DNA of 14,721 bases from Clostridiales bacterium. Lineage in GTDB: Bacteria > Bacillota > Clostridia > Clostridiales > Caloramatoraceae. The stretch's first letter is position 1. Every line of letters begins with the position of its first letter. Made by a program: the position numbers and the translations under genes. The notes below the pieces were generated by a model, which was given only the letters and a program-made list of their open reading frames with translations, had not been told where the DNA came from and did no database searches. Location: the NCBI GenBank assembly GCA_026416355.1, contig JAOAFH010000059.1, positions 1 to 14,721 on the forward strand. Direction: 5' to 3'. This document shows positions 7,378 through 14,671 of this stretch, piece by piece.

Positions 7378-7443
7378 ATTGGTCTTTTATATAAAATATA
7401 ATTATGCTATACTTATTATAACATTTTTTAAAGAGGTGGTTTT

Positions 7444-8001
7444 ATGGGGTTACCACAAAGAAATAAGTATACATATGAAGAATTTTTAGAGATAACTAAG
7501 GATGAAAAGTATGCAGAATTTATAAATGGAGAGATATTTCTTCATGCTACACCAACATTGATACATCAACATATTGTTGGTAGATTATATGCAAAGTTTC
7601 TTGAATACTTTGAGAAAAAACAAAATGATTGTCTACCCTTTATAGCTCCATTTGATATAATTTTTGAAAATGAAAATGAAACAAATAAAGTACAGCCAGA
7701 TATTTTTGTATTATGTGGAGAAAAACCAATGGACAAAAACAGCATTAAAGGAGTTCCTACACTTGTTGTTGAGGTTCTATCTCCATCAAATTCGAGTTAT
7801 GATTACATAAAAAAGATGGATTTGTATTCTAGATTTGGAGTAAAGGAATATTGGATTGTATCACCATCTAATAAAACAGTAGAGATTTTTTCATTAACAG
7901 ATGAAGGAGTATATGGAGAGCCTGTTATATATTTTGTAAATCATATAAAGTCTAGTTTGTTTGTAGATTTATCAATTGAATTGGATTTGTTGTTTAAATA
8001 A
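7444..8001 (+). CDS. Uma2 family PD-(D/E)XK endonuclease-like protein (DUF820)
   Basis: A 185-residue protein of the Uma2/DUF820 family, which has the restriction-endonuclease fold. Visible motifs in order are an N-terminal YTYEEFLEI and YAEFINGEI (E24-like and E-x-NGE), QPD at 84-86, VVEVLSPSN at 108-116 (acidic E110), then the conserved D120, K123/K124, Y128 and GVKEYWIV (132-139). These supply the D...E-x-V/L...K metal site. Full family length and an intact active site suggest it is functional, although no Uma2 activity is well established. GAGGTGG precedes the ATG. A strong terminator follows at once, so it is probably a separate transcript from the Argonaute gene. The family is abundant in cyanobacteria and patchy elsewhere, in keeping with transfer. 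Confidence 0.85.
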   Translation: MGLPQRNKYTYEEFLEITKDEKYAEFINGEIFLHATPTLIHQHIVGRLYAKFLEYFEKKQNDCLPFIAPFDIIFENENETNKVQPDIFVLCGEKPMDKNSIKGVPTLVVEVLSPSNSSYDYIKKMDLYSRFGVKEYWIVSPSNKTVEIFSLTDEGVYGEPVIYFVNHIKSSLFVDLSIELDLLFK

Positions 8002-8033
8002 AAGTGTAATCTAACATAAGGTTACACTTTTTA
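8001..8033 (+). terminator. Terminator of the Uma2 gene
   Basis: A 12-bp stem, AAAGTGTAATCT/AGGTTACACTTT (one G-U), encloses the loop AACATA (8013-8018) and runs into a T-tract beginning within the 3' arm. It overlaps the last base of the stop codon. The sequence is unrelated to the ACATATAACATTT repeat family. Confidence 0.8.
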
Positions 8034-8058
8034 TATTATATATAAATATTTCATTATG

Positions 8059-8087
8059 TTGCATACAATACAATTGTTATTTATAAT
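8059..8087 (+). promoter_or_regulatory. Possible promoter of the Argonaute gene
   Basis: A perfect TATAAT (8082-8087) lies 17 bp after TTGCAT (8059-8064, 3 of 6 matching consensus), downstream of the Uma2 terminator. The resulting leader of about 95 bases contains no recognised structure. An 11-bp direct repeat, AATAAGTAATA, occurs at 8085-8095, starting in the -10 element, and again at 8120-8130. Confidence 0.5.
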
Positions 8088-8187
8088 AAGTAATAGTTAA
8101 ATAAACAATAAATTGAATTAATAAGTAATAAATACAAATTAGAAAAAATAATAATAAAACGTATGTATTTAACGGAGGTATTGATAT

Positions 8188-10431
8188 ATGGAATCGTTTC
8201 TAGAAATATTCAAATCTAATGTACCTTTGCAACCTAGAGAATTTCATGAATATATACTTGCTGCAAAAGGAGATGTTAGTAATTTTTATCAGTTATCTGG
8301 CAAAGCAGTTTATGGACTTACTGCACAAAATAAGTTTAAGCCAGTATTTAGAAAAGATGATACACATTTGTATTCGTTAGAAAAACTAAATGTAATACCT
8401 GAAATTCAGGGCTTAAAAATTTCCTATAATGGATGTAAAAAAATTGATATACAAGGAAATAATAATGTGTATGCTGATTTGGTTGCATATTTTATAAATG
8501 CAAAATTGAAAAAGATAGACAGTAAATACAAGATTAAATACAATAAAGAAATACGCAATATTTTAATGTTAGAAAATAATAAAAAATATGAAGAACTTAA
8601 AAGAAAATATGGCATAAATGTATATAGAGTTTTTGATATAATGCCAGAAGTATTTGATAATGGAGATGTACATTTGAGATGCAATATAAGACATGAATTT
8701 GAAAGTGAAAAAACAATATATGATTTGCTAAAAGAGAGGCAGAATGTTATAGGTTTAAAAGTTAATTATATATGGACAAATAACACAAATAGTACTGGAG
8801 AAATAGAAGATATACTTGATAAAAAAATAGATGAGAAGCTTGATGAATTAAAAGGACAATCATTGCTTGAATATTATATAAATAATAACCAATCATATAG
8901 AATTAATAGATTTAGTGAGCAAGATAAAAAAGCCAATGTAATTAAAGTAAAATGCAATAATAAAAAACCTTTATATTTTATACCTCATTCATTGAAACAG
9001 GTTATAGACAGGGAAACTTTAAAAATGATTGATAAAGATTTTTCAAAGAGTATAGATAATCATATAAAAATGGATATGGGGTATAGGATGAAGGTTTTAA
9101 AAGATTTTATAGATGACATAGGATTAATAAAAGAGCTTGGAAATTTTAAATTTGATTTTGAGTCAAATGATTCAAAGACATTGGGTTTTGCTTGTGAAGA
9201 AATTGAAAAGCCAATTTTTTTAGCAGAGAATAATACTAAAATAAGCAAAAAAACTGATGTCTTTAAAAAAGGATATTATTTGAAACCAAATAAAAAGGTC
9301 AAGTTTGCTATTATGTGGCCAAAAGGATATGAAGATAGAGCTAAAAAAGCGCTAAGAAAAATATTTTCTTTTAATACTCTTGGATATATTAAAGATAATA
9401 AAGAAGAAAAATATTTTGTATCAAAGAAAAATTTATTAGATTTGGAATTTGCAAATGCAGCTTATGAATATAAGTTGGGTGATATAACTGAATATAAGAG
9501 AGTAGCTATGAATTTAAAGAAACAAGAAAAAGATATAGATTTAGTATTATGTGTTATACCGAATGAACAATATGAAGATAATCCTTACTCTGAATTTAAA
9601 AAGGTGTGGGCAAAGGATAATATACCATCACAAATGATTTGTCTTGATAGTATAGAGGCTATTAATGATATTAATGATATAAAGAATATATATTTATATA
9701 ATGGACTCTACTATTTAAATGAAGTTTCTTTAGGTATATTAGCAAAAACAGGGGGAATTCCTTGGGTATTAGGAAATATTCCAGGAAATATAGATTGTTT
9801 TGTAGGTCTTGATGTTGGTAATCCACAAAAAGGAATTAGATATCCATCTTCATCTGTTGTTTTTGATAAAAATGGTACTTTAATAAATTACTTTAAGCCA
9901 GAACTTCCTCAAACGGGGGAAATTATCGTTGAAAACATCCTACAAGAGATTTTTGACAACATCATTTTAAGCTATGAAAATAAATTTGGGGGAAAACCTA
10001 AGCATATAGTTATTCATAGAGATGGATTTGCAAGGGAAAATTTAGAATGGTATAAAAAATATTTTGCTAATAATAATATTGAATTTGATGTAGTAGAAGT
10101 AAAAAAACAAGGAGCTAGTAAATTTGCTATTAAAGAAAGGAATGAGTTTAAAAATCCAAATGCAGGAATGTATGTTACAAATGGCAAGTATGCATTTCTA
10201 GTTACTAATGATATAAAAATAGGTTCACCACGACCTCTAAAGATTGAAAAAGTATATGGTAATACTTCATTAGAAGACATTGTTAAGCAAATATATTATC
10301 TTTCAGAACTTCATATAGGTTCAACCAAAAAGACAAGATTGCCAATAACTACCGAATACGCAGATAGAATTTCAAAAAATATAATGTATATACCATCTGG
10401 CACTATAAGCGAAAAATTGTTCTTTTTATAA
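8188..10431 (+). CDS. ago: Long prokaryotic Argonaute, catalytically complete (N-PAZ-MID-PIWI)
   Basis: A 747-residue long-A type prokaryotic Argonaute, which uses short guides to bind and cut complementary nucleic acid. The N-terminal and PAZ half (to about residue 290) is followed by a MID pocket in which Y467, K471, Q482 and K520 (Y...K, IPSQ, LAKTGG) fit the 5'-phosphate-binding Y-K-Q-K pattern. The PIWI domain has D542 in GLDVG, the glutamate finger E578 in QTGE, D612 in HRDG and D726 in TTEYAD: a full DEDD tetrad, so slicing activity is expected. Length and D542/D612 positions are within one residue of what I recall for Clostridium butyricum CbAgo (D541, D611), a DNA-guided DNA nuclease. 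GGAGGT lies 8 bases before the ATG. It has its own promoter region; only a weak hairpin (10459-10475) follows, so transcripts may continue into the EVE-like gene. Whether the guide is DNA or RNA cannot be read from sequence. Confidence 0.96.
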   Translation: MESFLEIFKSNVPLQPREFHEYILAAKGDVSNFYQLSGKAVYGLTAQNKFKPVFRKDDTHLYSLEKLNVIPEIQGLKISYNGCKKIDIQGNNNVYADLVAYFINAKLKKIDSKYKIKYNKEIRNILMLENNKKYEELKRKYGINVYRVFDIMPEVFDNGDVHLRCNIRHEFESEKTIYDLLKERQNVIGLKVNYIWTNNTNSTGEIEDILDKKIDEKLDELKGQSLLEYYINNNQSYRINRFSEQDKKANVIKVKCNNKKPLYFIPHSLKQVIDRETLKMIDKDFSKSIDNHIKMDMGYRMKVLKDFIDDIGLIKELGNFKFDFESNDSKTLGFACEEIEKPIFLAENNTKISKKTDVFKKGYYLKPNKKVKFAIMWPKGYEDRAKKALRKIFSFNTLGYIKDNKEEKYFVSKKNLLDLEFANAAYEYKLGDITEYKRVAMNLKKQEKDIDLVLCVIPNEQYEDNPYSEFKKVWAKDNIPSQMICLDSIEAINDINDIKNIYLYNGLYYLNEVSLGILAKTGGIPWVLGNIPGNIDCFVGLDVGNPQKGIRYPSSSVVFDKNGTLINYFKPELPQTGEIIVENILQEIFDNIILSYENKFGGKPKHIVIHRDGFARENLEWYKKYFANNNIEFDVVEVKKQGASKFAIKERNEFKNPNAGMYVTNGKYAFLVTNDIKIGSPRPLKIEKVYGNTSLEDIVKQIYYLSELHIGSTKKTRLPITTEYADRISKNIMYIPSGTISEKLFFL

Positions 10432-10646
10432 TATGGTAATTATAATTTGATAGTTTTAACATTTATAACAAATGTCATAATATATAAAATTACATGAAAT
10501 ATATTTGAAAGTTTAATATAAGTTCTTTGGTGTTGCCAACAATAGTTCTATAAATGATACATGGAAGCCTTATGAAATATTAAATTTGATGAGAGTAATT
10601 TTTGTATATTTATAATTTAGAATAATATGGGGTGGAGGTTTTATAA
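10432..10646. other. 215-bp gene-free spacer between Argonaute and EVE-like genes
   Basis: No ORF, strong terminator or RNA gene is seen. It is very AT-rich and contains a weak inverted repeat, ACATTT/AAATGT (10459-10475), with no T-tract, and an 11-bp near-palindrome, TGTTGCCAACA (10531-10541), flanked by AGTTCT at 10521 and 10544. A possible promoter precedes the next gene. Confidence 0.5.
10586..10616 (+). promoter_or_regulatory. Weak candidate promoter of the EVE-like gene
   Basis: TTGATG and TATAAT are 19 bp apart, longer than optimal, and would start transcription only about 10 bases before the ribosome site. Chance matches are common in this AT-rich spacer. Confidence 0.3.
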
Positions 10647-11150
10647 ATGACTTATTTTATTGTTTTTCAAAATAAAACTTTTGAGCAAGAGAGTAAAGGT
10701 GGATTTTTATGGGCACCTCGCTCTAATAAGGAAGGAAGAAGATTTTTTCATTGGGATAATATGAAAGAAATTAAAAAAGGTGATTTAATATTCCATAGCT
10801 ATAGAGGCAAAATTGCTGCTATAAGTATAGCTAAAACTAATTGTAAAGAAGAAGATAAACCTGATGCACTACAAAATCAAATAATATGGGAAAAAGAAGG
10901 GTACTATGCTGAAACTGAGTATATTCTTTTAGATAAAACGATTTTAACTAGTCAACATTTGGATAAAATAAACGAATTGCAACCTAAAGGATATAGTCCT
11001 TTTAATAATAGAGGTGGAAATACAGGATATTTATTTGTTTCAAATGAGGAACTAAGTAAATATTTACTTGATGAGATAATTAAAGTGCAGACTGATAGAA
11101 ATATAATAGATAAATTGGAAGAAATTAAGCAAAAATATTCATTGCAATAG
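10647..11150 (+). CDS. Stand-alone EVE/PUA-like domain protein next to Argonaute
   Basis: A 167-residue single-domain protein. FLWAP (20-24), a conserved HW (35-36), KKGDLIFH (43-50), an aromatic strand YYAETEYILL (86-95) and the late GGNTGYLFVS (123-132) match the EVE-like PUA-fold domain. That domain is usually found at the N terminus of modification-dependent restriction enzymes and McrB/HNH or helicase proteins, where it is thought to read modified bases. Here no nuclease or ATPase is attached; only a short charged helix follows (about 133-165). GGAGGT lies 7 bases before the ATG. Lying just after the Argonaute gene, it could act as a base-recognition partner or an independent defence protein. 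Fold call is good, function inferred. Confidence 0.72.
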   Translation: MTYFIVFQNKTFEQESKGGFLWAPRSNKEGRRFFHWDNMKEIKKGDLIFHSYRGKIAAISIAKTNCKEEDKPDALQNQIIWEKEGYYAETEYILLDKTILTSQHLDKINELQPKGYSPFNNRGGNTGYLFVSNEELSKYLLDEIIKVQTDRNIIDKLEEIKQKYSLQ

Positions 11151-11160
11151 CTAATTATTG

Positions 11161-11190
11161 AATGGCATCCTCATCACATAAAACTATTTG
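11161..11190 (+). repeat. Truncated repeat-family copy C
   Basis: AATGGCATCCTCATCACATA is identical to 7331-7350. The loop continues in a diverged form (AAACTATTTG) and the whole 3' stem half is missing, so it cannot form the hairpin. A complete copy begins 34-35 bp further on. Confidence 0.8.
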
Positions 11191-11197
11191 TTTACAT

Positions 11198-11239
11198 GGC
11201 ATCCTCATCACATATAACATTTGATGAGGCTGCTTTTTT
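11198..11239 (+). terminator. Repeat-family terminator copy D, right edge of island
   Basis: GCATCCTCATC (11199-11209) pairs with GATGAGGCTGC (11223-11233), with one T-C mismatch, around the conserved loop ACATATAACATTT and followed by TTTTTT. The 5' half matches copies B and C (GCATCC), while the 3' half matches copy A (GGCTGC). That is the cause of the mismatch and makes D look like a recombinant. It ends the transcript of the EVE-like gene. Confidence 0.85.
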
Positions 11240-11263
11240 AAGTCATAAACTTCTTTTTCCACC

Positions 11264-11292
11264 TTGACAAACAACTTTAAAACCTATATAAT
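11264..11292 (+). promoter_or_regulatory. Promoter of the guaB-guaA operon
   Basis: Consensus TTGACA and consensus TATAAT are exactly 17 bp apart, placing the transcription start a few bases after 11297 and about 20 bases before the riboswitch aptamer. It is the strongest promoter in the window. Confidence 0.9.
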
Positions 11293-11321
11293 ACTTTAAA
11301 ATAAATAAAGAATACATGCCT

Positions 11322-11388
11322 ACTCATATAATCCCGATAATAAGGTTCGGGAGTCTCTACCGGAGGCCGTAAACTTCCGACTATGAGT
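11322..11388 (+). ncRNA. Guanine riboswitch aptamer (purine class)
   Basis: A classic 67-nt purine aptamer: P1 ACTCATA (11322-11328)/TATGAGT (11382-11388), P2 CCCGA/TCGGG with the loop ending AAGGT, the J2/3 core GTCTCTACC, P3 GGAGG/CTTCC with the CCGTAAA loop, and the J3/1 segment GACTAT. The specificity base (position 74 in B. subtilis xpt numbering) is C at 11381, which selects guanine/hypoxanthine; adenine riboswitches have U. Followed by a terminator expression platform, so guanine turns guaB-guaA off. Confidence 0.96.
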
Positions 11389-11405
11389 GAGGTTGCTTTT
11401 TGCGT

Positions 11406-11459
11406 ATGCATATTGCACTTCACTCATTTTCTTTTTTTGGGGAGCAATATGCATTTTTT
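11406..11459 (+). terminator. Riboswitch expression platform: terminator and competing antiterminator
   Basis: ATGCATATTGC (11406-11416) pairs with GCAATATGCAT (11444-11454), and the T-run extends to 11459. The long loop holds TCACTCAT (11420-11427), which is exactly complementary to ATGAGTGA (11383-11390) in the 3' strand of aptamer stem P1. Forming that antiterminator helix breaks P1 and places the terminator's 5' arm in its loop. Guanine binding, which stabilises P1, therefore allows the terminator to form. Confidence 0.9.
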
Positions 11460-11500
11460 GTTTTCCCCACGGGCATGTTAGAAGGGGAGGAGGATTCTAA

Positions 11501-12955
11501 ATGAAAATTTTAAAACAAGCTTATACATTCGATGACGTATTATTAGTTCCACAAAAGTCAGAAGTTTTACCTAAAGACGTAGAGGTTTCAACATATCTTA
11601 CAAAGAAAATCAAGTTAAACATTCCACTTATGAGTGCTGGTATGGATACAGTAACAGAATCAAAGATGGCAATAGCAATGGCACGTGAAGGTGGAATAGG
11701 TATCATTCATAAAAACATGTCCATAGAAGAACAAGCCTTAGAAGTAGATAAGGTAAAAAGATCAGAACATGGAGTTATAACAGATCCATTCTTTTTATCT
11801 CAAGAACATACGATAGAAGATGCAGATAGATTAATGGGAAGATACAGAATATCAGGTGTTCCAATAGTTGAAGGCGGAAAGCTTGTTGGAATTATTACAA
11901 ACCGTGATATTAGATTTGAAAAGGATTATTCAAGAAGAATAAGCGAAGTTATGACAAAGGATAACCTAGTTACAGCTTCTGTTGGAACAAGCTTAAAGGA
12001 AGCAGAAGAAATATTAAGACGCCACAAGATAGAAAAGCTTCCACTTGTTGATGAAAACTATGCCCTAAAGGGACTTATAACTATAAAGGACATAGAAAAG
12101 GCAGTTAAGTTCCCAAATTCAGCAAAGGATGAAAAGGGAAGATTATTAGTTGGAGCTGCAGTTGGAGTAACTTTTGATGCAATGGATAGAGTTAAGGCTC
12201 TATACGAAGCAGGCGTTGATGTTATTGTTGTTGATACAGCCCATGGACATTCAAAGGGAGTTTTAGATGCAGTATATAGAATTAAAAATGCATATCCAAA
12301 TCTTCAAGTAATTGGAGGTAATGTTGCAACGGCTGAGGCAACAAGGGATTTAATACTAGCAGGTGCAGATTGTGTTAAGGTTGGAATAGGACCTGGTTCA
12401 ATTTGTACAACAAGAGTTGTGGCAGGTGTTGGTGTTCCACAACTTACAGCTGTTATGGACTGCGCAGAAGAGGCTTCAAAACATGGTATTCCAGTAATTG
12501 CAGACGGTGGAATAAAATATTCAGGTGATGTTGTAAAGGCACTAGCAGCAGGAGCATCAGTTGTTATGATGGGTTCACTTTTAGCAGGATGTGAAGAAAG
12601 CCCTGGAGATGAAGAAATCTACCAAGGAAGAAGATTTAAGGTATATAGAGGAATGGGTTCTATTGCCGCAATGCAAAAGGGAAGTAAGGATAGATACTTC
12701 CAAGAGGACAACAAAAAGCTTGTTCCAGAAGGTGTTGAAGGAAGAGTTGCCTACAAAGGACCAGTTGCAGATACTCTATATCAACTAATTGGAGGACTTA
12801 AGGCTGGTATGGGTTACTGTGGCGCTAAAAATTTAGTTGAGCTATATGAAAAGGCTGTATTTGTTGTGCAAACTTCAGCAGGACTTAGAGAAAGTCATCC
12901 ACATGATATATACATTACAAAGGAAGCCCCAAATTACACAACAGATGCAAGATAG
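11501..12955 (+). CDS. guaB: IMP dehydrogenase
   Basis: A 484-residue IMP dehydrogenase, NAD-dependent oxidation of IMP to XMP, the committed step to GMP. The TIM barrel is interrupted by a CBS pair at about 93-205 (visible as SGVPIVEGGKLVGIITNRDI and KLPLVDENYALKGLITIKDI). The catalytic loop is GPGSICTTR, with nucleophile C302. The GMGSIAAM substrate loop and GRVAYKG active-site flap are intact. Family length is normal and the C terminus complete. The ribosome site GGAGGAGG precedes the ATG. Controlled by the upstream guanine riboswitch; guaA follows after 9 bp. Confidence 0.98.
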   Translation: MKILKQAYTFDDVLLVPQKSEVLPKDVEVSTYLTKKIKLNIPLMSAGMDTVTESKMAIAMAREGGIGIIHKNMSIEEQALEVDKVKRSEHGVITDPFFLSQEHTIEDADRLMGRYRISGVPIVEGGKLVGIITNRDIRFEKDYSRRISEVMTKDNLVTASVGTSLKEAEEILRRHKIEKLPLVDENYALKGLITIKDIEKAVKFPNSAKDEKGRLLVGAAVGVTFDAMDRVKALYEAGVDVIVVDTAHGHSKGVLDAVYRIKNAYPNLQVIGGNVATAEATRDLILAGADCVKVGIGPGSICTTRVVAGVGVPQLTAVMDCAEEASKHGIPVIADGGIKYSGDVVKALAAGASVVMMGSLLAGCEESPGDEEIYQGRRFKVYRGMGSIAAMQKGSKDRYFQEDNKKLVPEGVEGRVAYKGPVADTLYQLIGGLKAGMGYCGAKNLVELYEKAVFVVQTSAGLRESHPHDIYITKEAPNYTTDAR

Positions 12956-12964
12956 GAGGATAAT

Positions 12965-14497
12965 ATGAATAGAGAGCTTGTTCTTATAATAGATTTTGGT
13001 GGACAGTATAACCAGCTTATAGCAAGACGTGTTAGAGAGTGTGGAGTTTATTCAGAAATTGTTCCATATACAATTTCTTTAGAAGATATAAAAAAGAAAA
13101 ATCCAAGTGCAATTATTTTTACAGGTGGACCAAACAGTGTGTATGAAGAAGGTGCACCAAGACTTGATAGAGAAATATTTGAACTTAATATCCCAATACT
13201 TGGAATATGCTATGGAATGCAATTGACTGCATTTATGTTAGGTGGAGAAGTAGGCAAGGCAGATAAAAGAGAATATGGAAATACAAATGTTATTGTGGAA
13301 AATGACTGTGCCCTATTTTCAAACCTTTCAAAAGAGAGCATAATGTGGATGAGCCATACAGACCATGTGGCAAAACTTCCAGAGGGATTTAAAAATATAG
13401 CATATACTGATTCATGTAAAAATGCTGCAATGGCAAATGTAGAAAAGAGAATATATGGTGTTCAGTTCCACCCAGAGGTAAAGCATTCACAATATGGTTT
13501 TGATGTTATTAAAAATTTCTTGTTTAATGTATGCAAACTTAATGGAGATTGGACAATGTCATCATTTATTGAGGATAAAATAAATGAGATAAAGGAAACA
13601 ATAGGAGACAAAAGAGCAATTTGTGCCCTATCTGGTGGTGTTGATTCATCTGTTGCAGCACTAATGGTACACAAGGCAATAGGAAAGAACTTGACTTGTA
13701 TATTTGTTGACCATGGCCTACTTAGAAAGGGAGAAGCAGAAGAAGTTTATTCAACTTTCAAAGAAAAGTTTGATATGAACCTAATAATGGTTGATGCAAA
13801 GGATAGATTCTTAGGAAAGCTAAAAGGAGTAAGTGATCCTGAGAGAAAGAGAAAAATAATTGGAGAAGAGTTTATTAGAGTATTTGAAGATGAGGCATTA
13901 AAGATAGAGGGAGCAGAGTTTTTGGTTCAAGGAACAATTTACCCTGATGTTGTTGAAAGTGGAACAGGTACATCAGCAGTTATAAAGAGCCACCACAATG
14001 TAGGGGGACTTCCTGAGGACATTACATTTAAATTAGTTGAGCCACTAAGGGAGCTATTTAAGGATGAAGTTCGTGAAGTAGGAAGAAAACTTGGACTAGA
14101 TGAATCACTTGTATCAAGACAACCATTCCCAGGACCAGGTCTTGCAATAAGGGTACTTGGTGAAGTTACTGAGGATAAGCTTTCTATATTAAAGGAAGCT
14201 GATTATATAGTTAGAGATGAAATTAAAAAGGCAGGATTAGATAAAGAAATATGGCAATACTTTGCTGTATTACCTGATGTAAAAAGCGTTGGTGTAATGG
14301 GAGATGAAAGAACATATTCACATTTAATAGCAATTAGAGCTGTTGAAAGTGTGGATGGAATGACATCAGACTGGTTTAAAATACCTTATGAAATTCTAGA
14401 TAAAATATCAAGAAGAATTGTAAATGAAGTAAAGGGTGTAAACAGAATTGTATACGACATAACAAGTAAACCACCTGCAACAATTGAATGGGAATAA
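12965..14497 (+). CDS. guaA: GMP synthase (glutamine-hydrolysing)
   Basis: A 510-residue two-domain GMP synthase converting XMP, glutamine and ATP to GMP. The N-terminal class I amidotransferase has C82 in GICYGMQ, H169 and E171 in GVQFHPEV: a complete Cys-His-Glu triad. The ATP-pyrophosphatase P-loop is LSGGVDSS (222-229). The C-terminal dimerisation domain carries GPGLAIRVLGEV and ends in the typical PPATIEWE. AGGAGG before the ATG overlaps the end of guaB, so the genes form one operon under the guanine riboswitch. A repeat-family terminator follows. Confidence 0.98.
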   Translation: MNRELVLIIDFGGQYNQLIARRVRECGVYSEIVPYTISLEDIKKKNPSAIIFTGGPNSVYEEGAPRLDREIFELNIPILGICYGMQLTAFMLGGEVGKADKREYGNTNVIVENDCALFSNLSKESIMWMSHTDHVAKLPEGFKNIAYTDSCKNAAMANVEKRIYGVQFHPEVKHSQYGFDVIKNFLFNVCKLNGDWTMSSFIEDKINEIKETIGDKRAICALSGGVDSSVAALMVHKAIGKNLTCIFVDHGLLRKGEAEEVYSTFKEKFDMNLIMVDAKDRFLGKLKGVSDPERKRKIIGEEFIRVFEDEALKIEGAEFLVQGTIYPDVVESGTGTSAVIKSHHNVGGLPEDITFKLVEPLRELFKDEVREVGRKLGLDESLVSRQPFPGPGLAIRVLGEVTEDKLSILKEADYIVRDEIKKAGLDKEIWQYFAVLPDVKSVGVMGDERTYSHLIAIRAVESVDGMTSDWFKIPYEILDKISRRIVNEVKGVNRIVYDITSKPPATIEWE

Positions 14498-14508
14498 TTT
14501 TAACACTG

Positions 14509-14552
14509 GCAGCCATATCACATATAACATTTGATATGGCTGCTTATTTTTT
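14509..14552 (+). terminator. Repeat-family terminator copy E after guaA
   Basis: The perfect 11-bp stem GCAGCCATATC/GATATGGCTGC encloses ACATATAACATTT and is followed by TTATTTTTT. Relative to copy A, two adjacent stem positions changed on both arms (TC to AT, GA to AT), keeping the pairing while the loop is unchanged. Confidence 0.9.
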
Positions 14553-14563
14553 AGGCTTTAAAA

Positions 14564-14591
14564 TTGAATATATATTGCATGATGGTATAAT
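14564..14591 (+). promoter_or_regulatory. Probable promoter of a gene beyond the window
   Basis: TTGAAT and TATAAT are 16 bp apart and directed rightward. No coding start is seen before the window ends 130 bases later. Confidence 0.5.
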
Positions 14592-14651
14592 AGTTATAAA
14601 AAGTAATTACCTGTTAGAGATTAGAAAGAACTGAATATAATTATGATTAAG

Positions 14652-14671
14652 TTTATAAAGGTCTTTATAAA
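14652..14671. promoter_or_regulatory. 20-bp operator-like inverted repeat
   Basis: TTTATAAAG and CTTTATAAA are perfect 9-bp inverted half-sites separated by GT. It lies about 60 bases after a probable -10 box, in the leader of the downstream transcript. It could be a repressor operator or a leader hairpin. Confidence 0.5.

Noticed and set aside
7331..11233. Insertion sequence or transposon carrying the Argonaute genes
   Set aside because: No transposase, integrase or terminal inverted repeats are present; the flanking repeats are members of a terminator family, so homologous-type recombination is the more careful reading.
11322..11388. Adenine riboswitch
   Set aside because: The specificity position is C (11381), not T, and the downstream genes make GMP.
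12591..12788. 65-residue ORF inside guaB in another frame
   Set aside because: It overlaps a highly conserved part of guaB and lacks an independent ribosome binding site; it is a frame shadow.
6651..14552. CRISPR array from the repeated ATCACATATAACATTTGAT element
   Set aside because: Copies are kilobases apart (except one truncated neighbour), each is a self-contained hairpin with a T-tract, and there are no spacers or cas genes.
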